DNA of 64,000 nt from Bartonella massiliensis (GCF_902150025.1 NZ_CABFVS010000011.1:143506-207505); one strand, 5' to 3'; positions 40,399-50,645 are shown, counted from the first letter of the stretch. The notes: generated from the letters alone by a model not told the origin. Numbers and translations: made by a program.

Positions 40399-41632
40399 GT
40401 GAGAAAACTATTGCGTAATTCTGTTTTTCTTATGATTTTGATTGGATCTTTGACAAGTTTTTGTGCTGGTAGTGTATTATCTATTGGCCTTTCTTTATTA
40501 CAATTACAAGATACAACGGGAGAAGCATCTGCTACTTTAAATGTTGTTAATTTAATTGCCATTGGAATCGCAGGCTTTTATGTTTGGGGAATGTGTTAGC
40601 TTGCTATCAAGGTTTTATTATTGGATTTTATAGCCAAATTATTTGTGCTTGCTTATAGTTTTTCTTATTATTCATAAACAACTCAGTACTTATTTTATTT
40701 GTGTTTTTTTACTTGCACTATTGATGGGGGCTGACAACCCAAACAATAACACTGTCTTGAATAAATTGATTCCAGACCCTAAACAAAAAGCCAGTATTTT
40801 TGCATTTTACACGAGTTACTGTCAGTTCTTTATTATTGTGTCTCCATTGCTTATATATTTTATAATTGTGCGTTTTGGCCATAAAATAGCTATAGCCTTT
40901 GTTGTATTTGTTTATCTTTTAAATGCCGGTTTATGGTTTCATATAAAGTCTATACAACAAATAAATAGGATAAAAGAGCCATCAAAAGAAGCAACCCAAA
41001 GAACTTATGGAGTTGGTTTTAAGTGCCTTTGGAGAATTTCTGCTTTATGTTTTTTGACGATTAATCGTATTTTAAATAACTTTCTCTATACAGGGGCTCT
41101 CATTTTATTGCCGCTTGTTCTTGCATCTATAACGTCAGATAATATAAAATTTACAGCCTTTCAAAATTCTATCTTTGCTTTGTCGGCACTGGGTTTTGTA
41201 GTCAATGGCTTTGTCTCTTCTTATTATTTAAGGAAAATTCCATCTTTAATTCGTTTTTTTGTATGGGGTGTACCGGCTTTTGCAATAATTGCAATTTTTT
41301 TAGCTTTATATTTAAATTTTAACCAATATTTTCTTTATATCATGGACTTTTTATTAGGTATTGGACAATTTTATTTTAGGGTATCTGGGATAACAATTGG
41401 TCAAGCTGTTACACCTAGTGACAATTTAGCTGAGGTGATTTTGGTAGGTGATGCCAGCGTGCGTATTATAACAGCTTTATTTTCTATTGTGCTTTTATAT
41501 GCAGCAACCTTTTTTTCATTTCCTATATTATACAGCTTTTGTATATTTATAGGGTGTTTCGCACCTTTACTTATTTTACAAGGACTATCTATTTACTTAA
41601 AAGGCTTAGAAATAAAAGAAAGTATCCTATGA
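40399..41632 (+). pseudogene. MFS-type transporter, broken
   Basis: A major-facilitator-like membrane protein is split over two frames. The first piece (40399-40599, GTG start, 66 residues) holds the first two helices. The second (40643-41632, about 329 residues) holds the remaining helices, including LLALLMGADNPNNNTVLNKL and later hydrophobic segments. Between them is a TAG ending the first frame and another TAG (40631-40633) in the second, so at least two lesions exist. The substrate is unknown; a sugar, drug or siderophore exporter are all possible. Confidence 0.7.
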
Positions 41633-42105
41633 ACGATATTCAATTATTATGCCAACCTTTTTGTGATTATAGTAAGAGATAAAAATTTTGTAAAAATACT
41701 CAATAACATTAATTCTAAATGAGTACATTGGGTGAGAAAAGCTGATATGTGCAATTAATATAAAAACCTCTGACGCGGATAAAATGCATTGAGTTCGTTA
41801 ATCAACGGAATTGCAAAGAGCACTATGATCACCATTGTTTCTAAAACTCTATCAAAGGTTGGTGATTGGCAAAAATCCTTTAATGATATTGAAGAGATAT
41901 TTTATGCTAGATCAGGTAATCTGAAGATTATGAGAGGAGAAGCCTAGAAATTATAAAACGCGTGGAAATACAATACCAGTTCTAGGGGATAGATAATGGC
42001 AAGCATAGATTGGTGTGCTCTGGTCAATTGCAAATAAAAAAATCCTACAAATGCTAGGCTTTCAGCTATACTATACCGAGCATAGACAAGTTCGTTTTAA
42101 GTTAA
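41633..42105. other. Intergenic, no gene seen
   Basis: This 470-base gap lies between the MFS remnant and tRNA-Ser(CGA). A stretch near 41.83-41.95 kb reads on the plus strand as a short protein-like fragment (TIVSKTLSKVGDWQKSF) before stopping. I see no recognisable gene. Confidence 0.35.
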
Positions 42106-42195
42106 TGGCGGAGAGAGAGGGATTTGAACCCTCGATAGAGTTACCCCTATGCCGCATTTCGAGTGCGGTGCTTTCAACCACTCAGCCACCTCTCC
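42106..42195 (-). tRNA. tRNA-Ser (anticodon CGA)
   Basis: The minus strand starts GGAGAGGTGGCTGAGTGG and ends with the encoded CCA. The anticodon arm is GCACTCGAAATGC, giving CGA. A long variable arm (about 20 bases) marks it as tRNA-Ser, and the T-arm contains GGTTCAAATCC. Length is 90 bases with CCA. Confidence 0.97.
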
Positions 42196-42489
42196 ATATA
42201 AAGTTAAAGTGCAACAAAATATACACTATTTAAATAGTGTATATGATGGGTAGATACCCTTCAATTGTTTTTGGTACAACCTTTTTTTCTTTTTTGTGAG
42301 ACTTTATTGACAGAGAATAGAAATTCCTTCATATAGGCAGAATATGAGCGTGGGGAAACCTGCGCATATTTATATTGAGGAAGGTTTTATCCTTCTTTAA
42401 GGGTGGTTACGACTGATAAAAAGCAGCCTATTTTCCCTTATTTCAAGGCAGAGGTTAAATAAGAGCTGGAGTGAACGGAAGGATAAAAA

Positions 42490-42966
42490 ATGTTCGCAGT
42501 CATTAAAACCGGTGGTAAGCAATACCGCATTGTTGCTAACCAAGTGGTAAAAGTTGAAAAAGTAAGTGGCAATGCGGGTGATGTTGTTGAATTCAATGAC
42601 GTATTGATGGTTGGGCAAGAAGGTAATGCGGTGATTGGCACGCCTGTTGTTGCAGATGCATTGGTGACAGCTGAGATTGTAGAACAGGCACGTGGGCGCA
42701 AAGTTATCGCATTTAAGAAGCGTCGTCGCCAAAATTCTAAACGCACACGTGGTCATCGCCAAGAATTTACGACATTGCGTGTTTTAGAGATTTTAATGGG
42801 TGGTTCAAAGCCTAAAAAAGCAGCAGCAAAATCCATAAAAGAGGAAGCAACCGTACAAAAAGAAACAAAAGCTGCTTCTGTTGAGAAGACAGCTAAAAAA
42901 GTGGCTGAAAAAAAGACAGCATCGCAGAAGAAAGCGGCTGTAGCATCAAAGGTTAAGAAAGATTAA
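42490..42966 (+). CDS. rplU: 50S ribosomal protein L21 with basic extension
   Basis: L21 binds 23S rRNA. The first 103 or so residues are a standard L21, beginning [14 protein letters not shown] and containing [21 protein letters not shown] Lys/Ala-rich extension of about 55 residues follows, making 158 in total. Similar tails occur in other alphaproteobacterial L21 proteins. It is 12 bases before rpmA and clearly in one operon with it. Confidence 0.96.
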   Translation: MFAVIKTGGKQYRIVANQVVKVEKVSGNAGDVVEFNDVLMVGQEGNAVIGTPVVADALVTAEIVEQARGRKVIAFKKRRRQNSKRTRGHRQEFTTLRVLEILMGGSKPKKAAAKSIKEEATVQKETKAASVEKTAKKVAEKKTASQKKAAVASKVKKD

Positions 42967-42978
42967 AGGAGAGCGTCT

Positions 42979-43248
42979 ATGGCACATAAAAAAGCTGGTG
43001 GTTCCTCGCGTAATGGTCGCGATTCAGAATCGAAACGTCTAGGCGTTAAAAAATTTGGTGGTGAAACCGTTATTGCTGGAAATATTATTATCCGTCAGCG
43101 TGGTACACGTTGGCATCCTGGCAACAATGTTGGAATTGGAAAAGATCATACGCTGTTTGCGTTATCAAATGGAAAGGTTTCTTTTCAACGGAAAGCCGGT
43201 AATCGTTCCTATGTTTCAGTCATTCCTATGATAGAGGCAGCAGAGTAA
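42979..43248 (+). CDS. rpmA: 50S ribosomal protein L27
   Basis: L27 sits near the peptidyl transferase centre. The 89-residue protein begins [20 protein letters not shown], with [19 protein letters not shown] and [18 protein letters not shown], all family signatures. An AAAGGAGAG site precedes the ATG. An intrinsic terminator lies about 90 bases downstream. Confidence 0.97.
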   Translation: MAHKKAGGSSRNGRDSESKRLGVKKFGGETVIAGNIIIRQRGTRWHPGNNVGIGKDHTLFALSNGKVSFQRKAGNRSYVSVIPMIEAAE

Positions 43249-44670
43249 TCTGTAGCATTTTCTCTAGCAATCAACTGGAATTTTATTGGGTTTTGTTATT
43301 TCGTTGAATTGAAATTGTAATTTTATGAACGTTAGAAGGGAAAGGTAGAGTGTTATCTTTCCCTTTTTGCATTGGTATTCTAATAAATTTATTTAGAGCG
43401 TATACGCAAAAGGTAGAATTGGGGAAGTAACTTTCCTCAATGAGAGAGAAGGCTTGTACGGCGTTGTGTTTGCACTAAAGATAGTTAGTATTATCATAGA
43501 ATTTGTTGATAAATTTATATATGGTAATGGCGAAAATAGACTGTCTTTTGATTCATAAAGAGGGGTTCAGTATTTCTTTATAAGAGAGGCGATTTTTTCT
43601 GGAAATTATGAAAAATTTAATGAAGGCATTATTGATGCGATTATTTTGATAAAGAGAAATCTTTTTATCGGTATGTGTGCTGGTGATGGGGTGTCATACT
43701 CTTTTTTAGAGCGTGATGCGGGCAGGTGAGGCCATTCTTTTAAAAAAGAAGGAATAGAAAATCCATAAGACTGAATGATTAAAACTACTTTGAAGGAAAT
43801 ATGTATTAAGGTGTTTTAGGCAATTGAGAGTGAAATTATATTTTTAAGGAGAACTGGAGATATAAAAATAATCAATGTGCAATCAGCTATCTTCAAGAGT
43901 ATTTTTTTGATTTCACTATTTATTGTGCATTGTTGAAAATCAATCAGAATAAGAGCTAAGGTTAAGGCAATAATTGTTTTTTATTTATCTCAGTTGTCCA
44001 AACGTCTAAAAGGTAAGATTATTTGTAGAGTTTTTCCTAGTTTTATTGGTTAAGGATGGCGTTTGGGGATGTGTGTACTTTGCAAATCTGTGACAGAGGG
44101 TATTGTGTGTTTGATATATTGATTGAAGTAAAGGAGTAGCTAAAAATATATCAATGTTATATATTAGGGGGTAAGTATACTAAGATGAGCGGCGCAGAAT
44201 TTTAAAGATGATAAGTTGCCTAGAGCAATTTGTAGTTACGTAATGAATTTATAAGAGAGATAGTAGGTTAAATCAACCTAGGAGGGGATAAGTTGAAATG
44301 TTAGCTGAAGTTATAAATGATGGGGGAGGATGCTTTCGAGGGAATAATAACAAATTATGTTGGATAATTTGAGATAATGAAAGCGTTTTTAAAACATAGT
44401 TTTTTAGGTGATTAGGGCTGCAAAATCGAGGGTTTATCTTACGTAAAGTAAAGAGTCAGATTCGCATATGATAGTTTTAAGCAACCTAGTGGATGATAAT
44501 ATTCAATTGTTTTATCAGTTATATTAAGGTATTTAAGCACCTCATCTGGCACTATTCCATAAAATAAAAGAGATCTGTAGTGTTGTTTATAGCTTATATT
44601 TTTGAAAAATCAGCTCTGAAAAGGAATTTATTAGAGATATTCGTGTTCAGATGTGAGGTAGTTTGAATTC
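43249..44670. other. Gene-poor gap after rpmA
   Basis: Apart from the terminator at 43336-43368, these 1.4 kb contain no open frame that I can support and no clear repeat. The promoter of the phosphotransferase fusion gene must be at the right end. Confidence 0.4.
43336..43368 (+). terminator. rplU-rpmA intrinsic terminator
   Basis: AAGGGAAAG and CTTTCCCTT form a perfect nine-pair stem around a loop of about 11 bases. The right arm runs into a T tract. It lies 87 bases after the rpmA stop. Confidence 0.85.
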
Positions 44671-47205
44671 ATGATAAGATATGAGAAAGCAGAAGCAATG
44701 ACTGTAGATTTTATAGAGAGTGAAATCTTGTCTATAAGGTCTGTGCAACTTGCAGCTGCTTTTGATCATAAAAATGATGCGATTTCAGCAGCTGCTGAAT
44801 TGCTTGTGCAGGTTGGTGCTGTTGATAAACGTTATCTATCGAGCATGCTTGCACATGAAGAAATAACCAATACTTGGTTTGGGAATGGTATAGCCATTCC
44901 ACATGGCATGGTTGAAAATAGTGATTTGATTATCAAGGATGCTGTTGCTGTTATACAGGTTCCTGCTGGTGTTGAGTGGCAGGATGGAAAGAAAGCATAT
45001 TTGGTTATCGCCATTGCAGCGTGTCCAGATCGCTATAGAGAAATTTGCAAAAAGTTGACATCTCTTTTATTTGATAAAAAACAGCTTGAAGTACTTGCAA
45101 CCACTAAGGACAAACAGCAAATTGTTACAACTCTGTTTAATCAAGATATAAAGATAGAAAAAACAGTTATTGGTGACCTTTCGGTGTGTCAGGAATGGAC
45201 TTTAGATTATCCCGGTGGTCTTCATGCACGCCCTGCTTCTCTCTGGGTTGATTTTGCGAAAAAGGTTCAGAATTCTATCAGAGTTCGTCATGGTCAATAT
45301 GCCGTTGAAATGAAAAATTTGGTTGGTTTATTGCAATTAGGAGTAAAAAACGGTGATGTTCTGATTTTTTCTACGGATGCTGAAGATGGAGTACAACTTC
45401 TCAATGAAGCCATCGCTATTGCGAAAAAAGTGAGTATTAGTGAACAATACGTCATGAGAGAAACGGAATCTCAAACAAAGACTTTGCATGGTTGGTATCC
45501 AAGCTCTCTGCAAAAAGGCATTTCTGGTGTTGAAGCAAGCTCAGGGTTAGCGTTTGGTAAAATTTTTGTTTTAAAGCAAAATGATATTTCCATAATAGAT
45601 CAGCCAATTGATTTTGCAGTTGGTGCAGCCTGTCTTGAAAATGCTCTTACAAAAACAAAACATAAAATGGCATCTGTGATTTCTGATATTACAGTGCGTA
45701 TGGGAGAAGATTCTGCGGCGATTTTTTCTGCGCAAATAGTTTTGCTTGAAGATGAAAATCTCATAGCTCAAGCTTGTCGTTTTATAGCAGAAGGTCATGG
45801 TGTCGCTTGGTCTTGGGATAGAGCGGTTCGGCAGTTTTCAGATATGTTTTCTAAGGTAGATAATCCTTTGTTAGCAACACGCGCTATTAATTTAATTGAT
45901 GTTGGTCGTCGTGTTTTAGGTGAAATAAATCCATCCTATAGAACATTCTTTTTAGATGATATTCCAAATGATGTTATTCTGGTTACAAATGACCTTTCTC
46001 CTTCTGATGTTGCACAACTTGATTGCGCAAAAGTAAAAGGATTAGCAACGGCATGGGGAGGTCCACTCTCTCATACAGCTATTTTGGCGCGTACTCTTAA
46101 TATTCCGATGGTTGTTGCTGCAGGTGATGATATTTTAGCGGTTCAGTCTGGTATTCAGGCTATTATTGATGGCGATAATGGGTTCATTTACCTTGACCCT
46201 ACGCTTGAAGATGTTGAAGAAGCTCAAAGGCATCTTGATACTGTTGCACAAAAACGTGTTAGTGAGATAAGTGCGTTTAGAATACCAGTGCAAACGACAG
46301 ATGGTCAAAAAATTCGTATTATGGCTAATGTCAATCATGCAACTCAGGTTCCTATTGCGCTTGACTTGGGGGCCGAAGGTGTGGGACTCATGCGCACAGA
46401 GTTCTTATTTTTAGATAATCCACATATTCCGGATGAGGAGGTCCAATTTGATATATATCGAGCGATGATTGCAGCTGTAGGAAATAAGCCATTAATTATT
46501 CGTGCGCTCGATATTGGTGGAGATAAACAAGTTACGCATTTACATTTATCTAAAGAAGACAATCCTTTTTTAGGAGTTCGAGGAACGCGGCTTTTGTTAC
46601 GTCGGCGTGATCTTTTAGTACCTCAACTACGTGCTTTGTACAGAGCTGCAAAAGAGGGTGGAGATCTATGGATTGTATTTCCGATGGTGATGTCTGTTTC
46701 AGAGATTGTTGCTATAAAAAAGATTGCAGAAGAAATACGCAATGATATTGATGCACCAAAATTAAAACTTGGTATTATGATTGAAGTTCCAGCTGCGGCC
46801 ATTATGGCAGATATGTTGAGTGCCCATGTTGACTTTTTCTCAATTGGAACCAATGACTTAACGCAGTATACAATGGCTGTTGATCGGCAAAATCCGTACC
46901 TTGTGTCTGATGCTGATAGCCTTGATCCAGCAGTTTTACGTATGATTTATCAGACTATTCAGGGAGCAGCACAACATAAGTGTTGGGTTAGTGTATGCGG
47001 TGGTATGGCTGGAGATCCTTTTGGTGCGATGATTTTGACTGGATTGGGAATTAAGGAGCTCTCTATGATATCTTGCGATATTTCTCCAGTAAAGGCGTGT
47101 TTGCAGACTCATAGTTTTGAAGATATGAAAATTTTAGCACAAAAAGCACTACAATGTGAAACAGCACGAGCTGTACGCGCTCTAAGCAAAGATATCCGGT
47201 GGTAA
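44671..47205 (+). CDS. EIIA-HPr-Enzyme I multiphosphoryl transfer protein
   Basis: Three phosphotransferase-system modules are fused in 844 residues. An EIIA(Fru) domain (about 10-160) has its phospho-His in GIAIPHG (H78). An HPr domain (about 173-262) has PGGLHARPAS (H185). Enzyme I (about 280-844) has the swivel His in GGPLSHTAILAR (H468) and the C-terminal active Cys in VCGGMAGDP (C776), plus GLMRTEFLF and IGTNDLTQY. All phosphotransfer residues are intact. In the HPr part the regulatory Ser of Gram-positive HPr is Asn (MKNLVGLLQLG). This matches the FruB-type protein of Rhodobacter. No EIIBC permease gene is adjacent. A second start at 44698 is possible. Confidence 0.93.
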   Translation: MIRYEKAEAMTVDFIESEILSIRSVQLAAAFDHKNDAISAAAELLVQVGAVDKRYLSSMLAHEEITNTWFGNGIAIPHGMVENSDLIIKDAVAVIQVPAGVEWQDGKKAYLVIAIAACPDRYREICKKLTSLLFDKKQLEVLATTKDKQQIVTTLFNQDIKIEKTVIGDLSVCQEWTLDYPGGLHARPASLWVDFAKKVQNSIRVRHGQYAVEMKNLVGLLQLGVKNGDVLIFSTDAEDGVQLLNEAIAIAKKVSISEQYVMRETESQTKTLHGWYPSSLQKGISGVEASSGLAFGKIFVLKQNDISIIDQPIDFAVGAACLENALTKTKHKMASVISDITVRMGEDSAAIFSAQIVLLEDENLIAQACRFIAEGHGVAWSWDRAVRQFSDMFSKVDNPLLATRAINLIDVGRRVLGEINPSYRTFFLDDIPNDVILVTNDLSPSDVAQLDCAKVKGLATAWGGPLSHTAILARTLNIPMVVAAGDDILAVQSGIQAIIDGDNGFIYLDPTLEDVEEAQRHLDTVAQKRVSEISAFRIPVQTTDGQKIRIMANVNHATQVPIALDLGAEGVGLMRTEFLFLDNPHIPDEEVQFDIYRAMIAAVGNKPLIIRALDIGGDKQVTHLHLSKEDNPFLGVRGTRLLLRRRDLLVPQLRALYRAAKEGGDLWIVFPMVMSVSEIVAIKKIAEEIRNDIDAPKLKLGIMIEVPAAAIMADMLSAHVDFFSIGTNDLTQYTMAVDRQNPYLVSDADSLDPAVLRMIYQTIQGAAQHKCWVSVCGGMAGDPFGAMILTGLGIKELSMISCDISPVKACLQTHSFEDMKILAQKALQCETARAVRALSKDIRW

Positions 47206-48895
47206 AGAATGTGAAGAAGAAAGACCACGTACATTGTGCAAAGTTGTGAGATTTTTAGTACTGTAGGACTATTGTCTTTTATAGCGATTATAGGCAACAT
47301 ATTAATTTGTGTGTGATAGATCATCGTTTTACATAGCGAAAGACTAAAATAGGATAAGATTTTTTCATTTTAAACTTTCTTTATCTTAAATTCATAAGAT
47401 TATTCTCTTATACTTTATAAGTAGGATTAACTAACGTATGGATAAAAATACTTTAATGAAAAATAAATGCCTCTTCTAGACTTTCTCAAATAACAAGAGC
47501 TGTTGCAAAAATTGGAGTTGGTAAATAGCATGATAGTGCTATCCAATAGATTTTATATCACTTATAAACACCGTTATGATTGTTATGGGATGAATGTGAC
47601 AAGAATTGAAAAACGTTTTTTAACAAACGCGTGGATAAGCAGAACAATAGTATTTTATTTAGAGTGTTTTTTTGCTTTTAAATCAACATCTAAACCCAGA
47701 GCAGCCCTATGTTTTAAGGCGGCTCAATACTTTTTCTGCTGTTGTTGTCTTTTGATACCAAGTAGGAGAGAGTATATTGTGTATCTCTATTTATATAATC
47801 TCTAAAATGGGCGGACACCCTAATTGGGGGGAGAATATTAAGGTGTAAAGATGTAAACTAACATCACCTTACTATCATCTTTTAATTCGGCTTTACAGCT
47901 TTCAAAATTGTTCAACATCTTTTAAATAATGGAGATTACCTATTGCCTCACGCTTTTATTTTACGTTCTTTAATAGGAGGGCACATCCTTCACGTAAAAC
48001 TAAACGTCATTGGATTGCTCATTCACGAGTTTGTTAAAAAAAACATTCGTACACACAAGCTCATTTCGCGTCAGCGCCGGTGAATGGTATAATGGTAAAT
48101 TCATTATTCCCCTCTTTCTGATGAGGAGAAAGTTCGCACCATCACTATTCTATTTTTCAGTCTCGCAATGTTGTGACAGCTACTTTTATTTGAGAAAATT
48201 CATAAGAAGTATTTATCCTTTCTTAAACGTTTTTTCTATATACCATCCCCGTTTATGACGTAAAAGCAAGAGAGTTTAATTCACCAAGATGAAAGGAGTT
48301 ATGAAAAGAAAAATTTACGCTATTTGAGGATCTCATTATGTAAAAACAATAAGTTACCATTATAAATTAAAACGTTATCTATGAAGTGAAACATAAAAGT
48401 GATGAGCAGGTAAATCTTATCTTAAAAAGAGCAATTTGTAATAAAATTTAGTGATAAAGGATTTTCATTCTTGAGGTAAAAAGGAGGTTGAAAGATTTTT
48501 ATTGAAATGAAATTTATTATCTAGATGAAGCAATTTTAATGTTAGAAATATAAGAAGTTCATATCGTTATTATTCTATTTATTATTGGATCAGTGTTGAT
48601 AGGCGAGAGATTTTTAATTATTTCATTGTGTAGAAAACATAGACCGTATGTCAATTTTAAACAGTGTTTCTTCAATAAAGCAGAAAGTGTGTCAGTCAGC
48701 ATGAAAGTTTATGATACAATCTTTTCACTTCCATTATTGTACAGACCTATCCACGGAAAAAGTTTTTTAAAAAAAGATATGCTTGTTATTCAACAAATAT
48801 TAGCTCTTATTTAATCAATAAATTTGAATTTTGAATTTTAAATGTATAATTTAGGCTTGCACGTTATTTCTTTCTGGGTATAGTGCGAAACTTCT
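47206..48895. other. Long gene-poor gap with decayed dispersed repeat
   Basis: These 1.69 kb hold no intact gene. Read on the minus strand, about 47.65-48.04 kb carries a badly broken relative of the sequence at 0.33-0.69 and 23.69-23.93 kb (for example the piece REAIGNLHYLKD). The remainder is AT-rich with stops in every frame. I see no promoter or RNA gene before the tRNA. Confidence 0.45.
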
Positions 48896-48985
48896 GGAGA
48901 GGTGGCCGAGTGGTTGAAGGCGCACGCCTGGAACGCGTGTATATGGGAAACCATATCGAGGGTTCGAATCCCTCTCTCTCCGCCA
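48896..48985 (+). tRNA. tRNA-Ser (anticodon GGA), prophage border
   Basis: The gene starts GGAGAGGTGGCCGAGTGG and ends with the encoded CCA. The anticodon arm is ACGCCTGGAACGCGT, giving GGA. It has a long variable arm and a GGTTCGAATCC T-arm, with 90 bases in all. Phage genes begin about 350 bases downstream, and the 3' end of a tRNA gene is a usual phage attachment site. The matching second attachment site is not in the window. Confidence 0.96.
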
Positions 48986-49333
48986 CGGCGCTTTTACCAT
49001 ATTATAACATATTGATTTTATATGTGTTTTTTAAGGGTTCGGGATAAATAAATAAAGGTTCGGGAATAGTTTTACAATGTTCCTCTACAGAATCATTCCT
49101 TTTTTGCTAACTTGTACTAAAAATTTTTTGAGTGTTACCAAGTTCTGTTGTGAAAAATAATCTAAAGTTTTTACAAATTTTTTGCGTATTTTTTAGCTAT
49201 TGTGAGGAGAAATTTGATGCGTCAAGTTTTTTGAAAACCACTGTAAAATATGTAAAAACATTATTGATCGCTTTGATGAGACGTGCAAAATTAAAAATCT
49301 ATAGGCTAAAATTTCGCACGTCTCAAAGTGTAT
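48986..49333. other. tRNA-to-prophage junction region
   Basis: This 350-base stretch lies between tRNA-Ser(GGA) and the first phage gene, and contains no gene. It holds a short direct repeat, AAGGGTTCGGGATA / AAAGGTTCGGGAATA, at about 49031-49064. An inverted repeat follows at 49278-49324. No integrase is present here. Confidence 0.5.
49278..49324. terminator. Large inverted repeat at the end of the lysis cassette
   Basis: GAGACGTGCAAAATT at 49278-49292 pairs with AAATTTCGCACGTCTC at 49309-49324, giving a stem of about 15 pairs with one mismatch. It lies just past the last minus-strand phage gene. This suits a terminator for the lysis operon, although a T tract is not obvious. Confidence 0.5.
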
Positions 49334-49546
49334 TTAGAGTCGGATATTTGGTTTTTGTGTAAAAACACTTCCCAATGCATCTATAAGGCGTGAAAAATCA
49401 AGCGCTAATAAGAGTATAATCAGTATAATCCATTTCGTATAACGTGACATCACTTTCACGCTTTTATAAGTCATGATGATTTCTTGAAGAATTTCTTTTT
49501 CCGCTTCTGTAAGCTCTATATCGTCTCTTGTTTTTCTTCTAGCCAT
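49334..49546 (-). CDS. Small phage membrane protein
   Basis: This is a 70-residue protein from the start MARRKTRDDIELTEAEKE. It has a charged N-terminal half and one hydrophobic helix (about KWIILIILLLALDFSRLI). It is last in the endolysin-spanin run and overlaps the end of the Rz1-like gene by 8 bases. The family is not recognised. A holin-like or lysis-accessory role is possible by position, but one helix and a cytoplasmic acidic half are not diagnostic. Confidence 0.6.
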   Translation of the reverse strand: MARRKTRDDIELTEAEKEILQEIIMTYKSVKVMSRYTKWIILIILLLALDFSRLIDALGSVFTQKPNIRL

Positions 49547-49742
49547 GTTTCCACCCACACAAACGTTCACCTAGGGTGTTATGTTTTAAGATATTTCTTG
49601 CTAAGCTTGAACTGATGACGTCAACATCTCTTTTGTTTAAATAAATGGGTAACCAACCAACACAAGAGACATACTTATTTGTCGTGCAACCAACGAGAAA
49701 GAGCAGTACGCACATCAGTGTCATTTTTTTGATTAACTTCAT
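49539..49742 (-). CDS. Rz1-like outer-membrane spanin lipoprotein
   Basis: This 67-residue protein has a lipoprotein signal (MKLIKKMTLMCVLLFLVGC, lipobox LVGC) and a short mature part of about 49 residues. Such o-spanins are tethered to the outer membrane and pair with an inner-membrane partner to fuse the two membranes in the last step of lysis. Its start lies inside the 3' part of the Rz-like gene in a different frame (68-base overlap), the classical Rz/Rz1 arrangement. Sequence similarity in the family is low, so the call rests on layout and lipobox. Confidence 0.75.
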   Translation of the reverse strand: MKLIKKMTLMCVLLFLVGCTTNKYVSCVGWLPIYLNKRDVDVISSSLARNILKHNTLGERLCGWKHG

Positions 49743-49902
49743 TTTCCACCTCCAGACGTGTTTTTGCTGCCTTTAGCGTTTTTTCTGTTTGCTTTTGCTG
49801 TTCTGCTTTTTTGCCAAGCATGAAAGCTTTGGCTAAAGCCATAAAAAAAGCGGCTAGTGCCGCACCAGTTAGGAGCAAATACTTTTTTATCCATAAGATC
49901 AT
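49675..49902 (-). CDS. Rz-like inner-membrane spanin
   Basis: This 75-residue protein has an N-terminal membrane helix (about KKYLLLTGAALAAFFMALA) and then a charged coiled-coil-like region (KKAEQQKQTEKTLKAAKTRL). This is the topology of i-spanins. It follows the endolysin with a four-base overlap and contains the start of the Rz1-like gene. It would act with that lipoprotein to disrupt the outer membrane at lysis. Confidence 0.75.
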   Translation of the reverse strand: MILWIKKYLLLTGAALAAFFMALAKAFMLGKKAEQQKQTEKTLKAAKTRLEVENEVNQKNDTDVRTALSRWLHDK

Positions 49903-50573
49903 AGGCGGTGCTCCTGAAAGCGTTTGGCAACAAAGAAAAGACCAACACCTGCTGCTAAAACCATAATACTAGCAAAAGCCCATTGCACTGGACCATTGCC
50001 TGCCAATAAGCCTCCAAGCCCCGAGAAAGAACCAATAATAGGGGCAAGGGCTTCAGCCTTAAAGCGTCCTGTTGCTTCTTTGGTTTCCACGGTTTGGTAG
50101 TTAGAGGAAACATAAGCGCCTTTCGCCCATAATCCTGCTTCTGCTGCACGACGGTGGACAAGACCTTGCAAACGTTTGCCACCCGCTTTGGTCCATTTTT
50201 GTAATTCGGCTGGTACCGCTTCATAATCGCCACTATTGAGTTTTTTTAATAGGGTGGAATTGCAAAAAGCTGTTGTTCCTACATTATAGCAAAAGGATAC
50301 TAAGGCTGCGAATTGCCAAGAATTTAAAGAGACCGTAACGGCTTGTGCAACAGTGTTTTCAAATTGTCTTAAATCTTTACAAAGAATTTCTTCGGCTTGT
50401 TTTTCAGTGATTTTCATGCCCTTGTGAACAAAAGGTTTTCCGGCGCTGTTTGTATGTCCATAACCGATTGTCCATACACCAATGGCATCTTTATAAGCGT
50501 TTAAACGCAAGCCTTCCCATTGTTTAATGAGTGCAAGCCCTTCTTGTGATATTTTTCGCATAAAGTTCTCCAT
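49899..50573 (-). CDS. Phage endolysin (T4-type lysozyme, GH24)
   Basis: This enzyme cleaves peptidoglycan at lysis. The catalytic triad spacing Glu-x8-Asp-x5-Thr is exact (E20, D29, T35, in WEGLRLNAYKDAIGVWTIGY). The central block VSFCYNVGTTAFCNSTLLKK and RRAAEAGLW are typical of phage GH24 lysozymes. After about residue 165 comes an extension with a hydrophobic helix near the C-terminus (WAFASIMVLAAGVGLFFVA), which would anchor it in the membrane. The start may be four codons later at MRKISQEG. No separate holin gene is obvious. Confidence 0.92.
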   Translation of the reverse strand: MENFMRKISQEGLALIKQWEGLRLNAYKDAIGVWTIGYGHTNSAGKPFVHKGMKITEKQAEEILCKDLRQFENTVAQAVTVSLNSWQFAALVSFCYNVGTTAFCNSTLLKKLNSGDYEAVPAELQKWTKAGGKRLQGLVHRRAAEAGLWAKGAYVSSNYQTVETKEATGRFKAEALAPIIGSFSGLGGLLAGNGPVQWAFASIMVLAAGVGLFFVAKRFQEHRL

Positions 50574-50645
50574 AAAAAAAGTCCCACATAAAGTGAGACT
50601 GAGTGAATGTTAAAAATTGTGATTATTGCGTTTTATTAAAAATAT

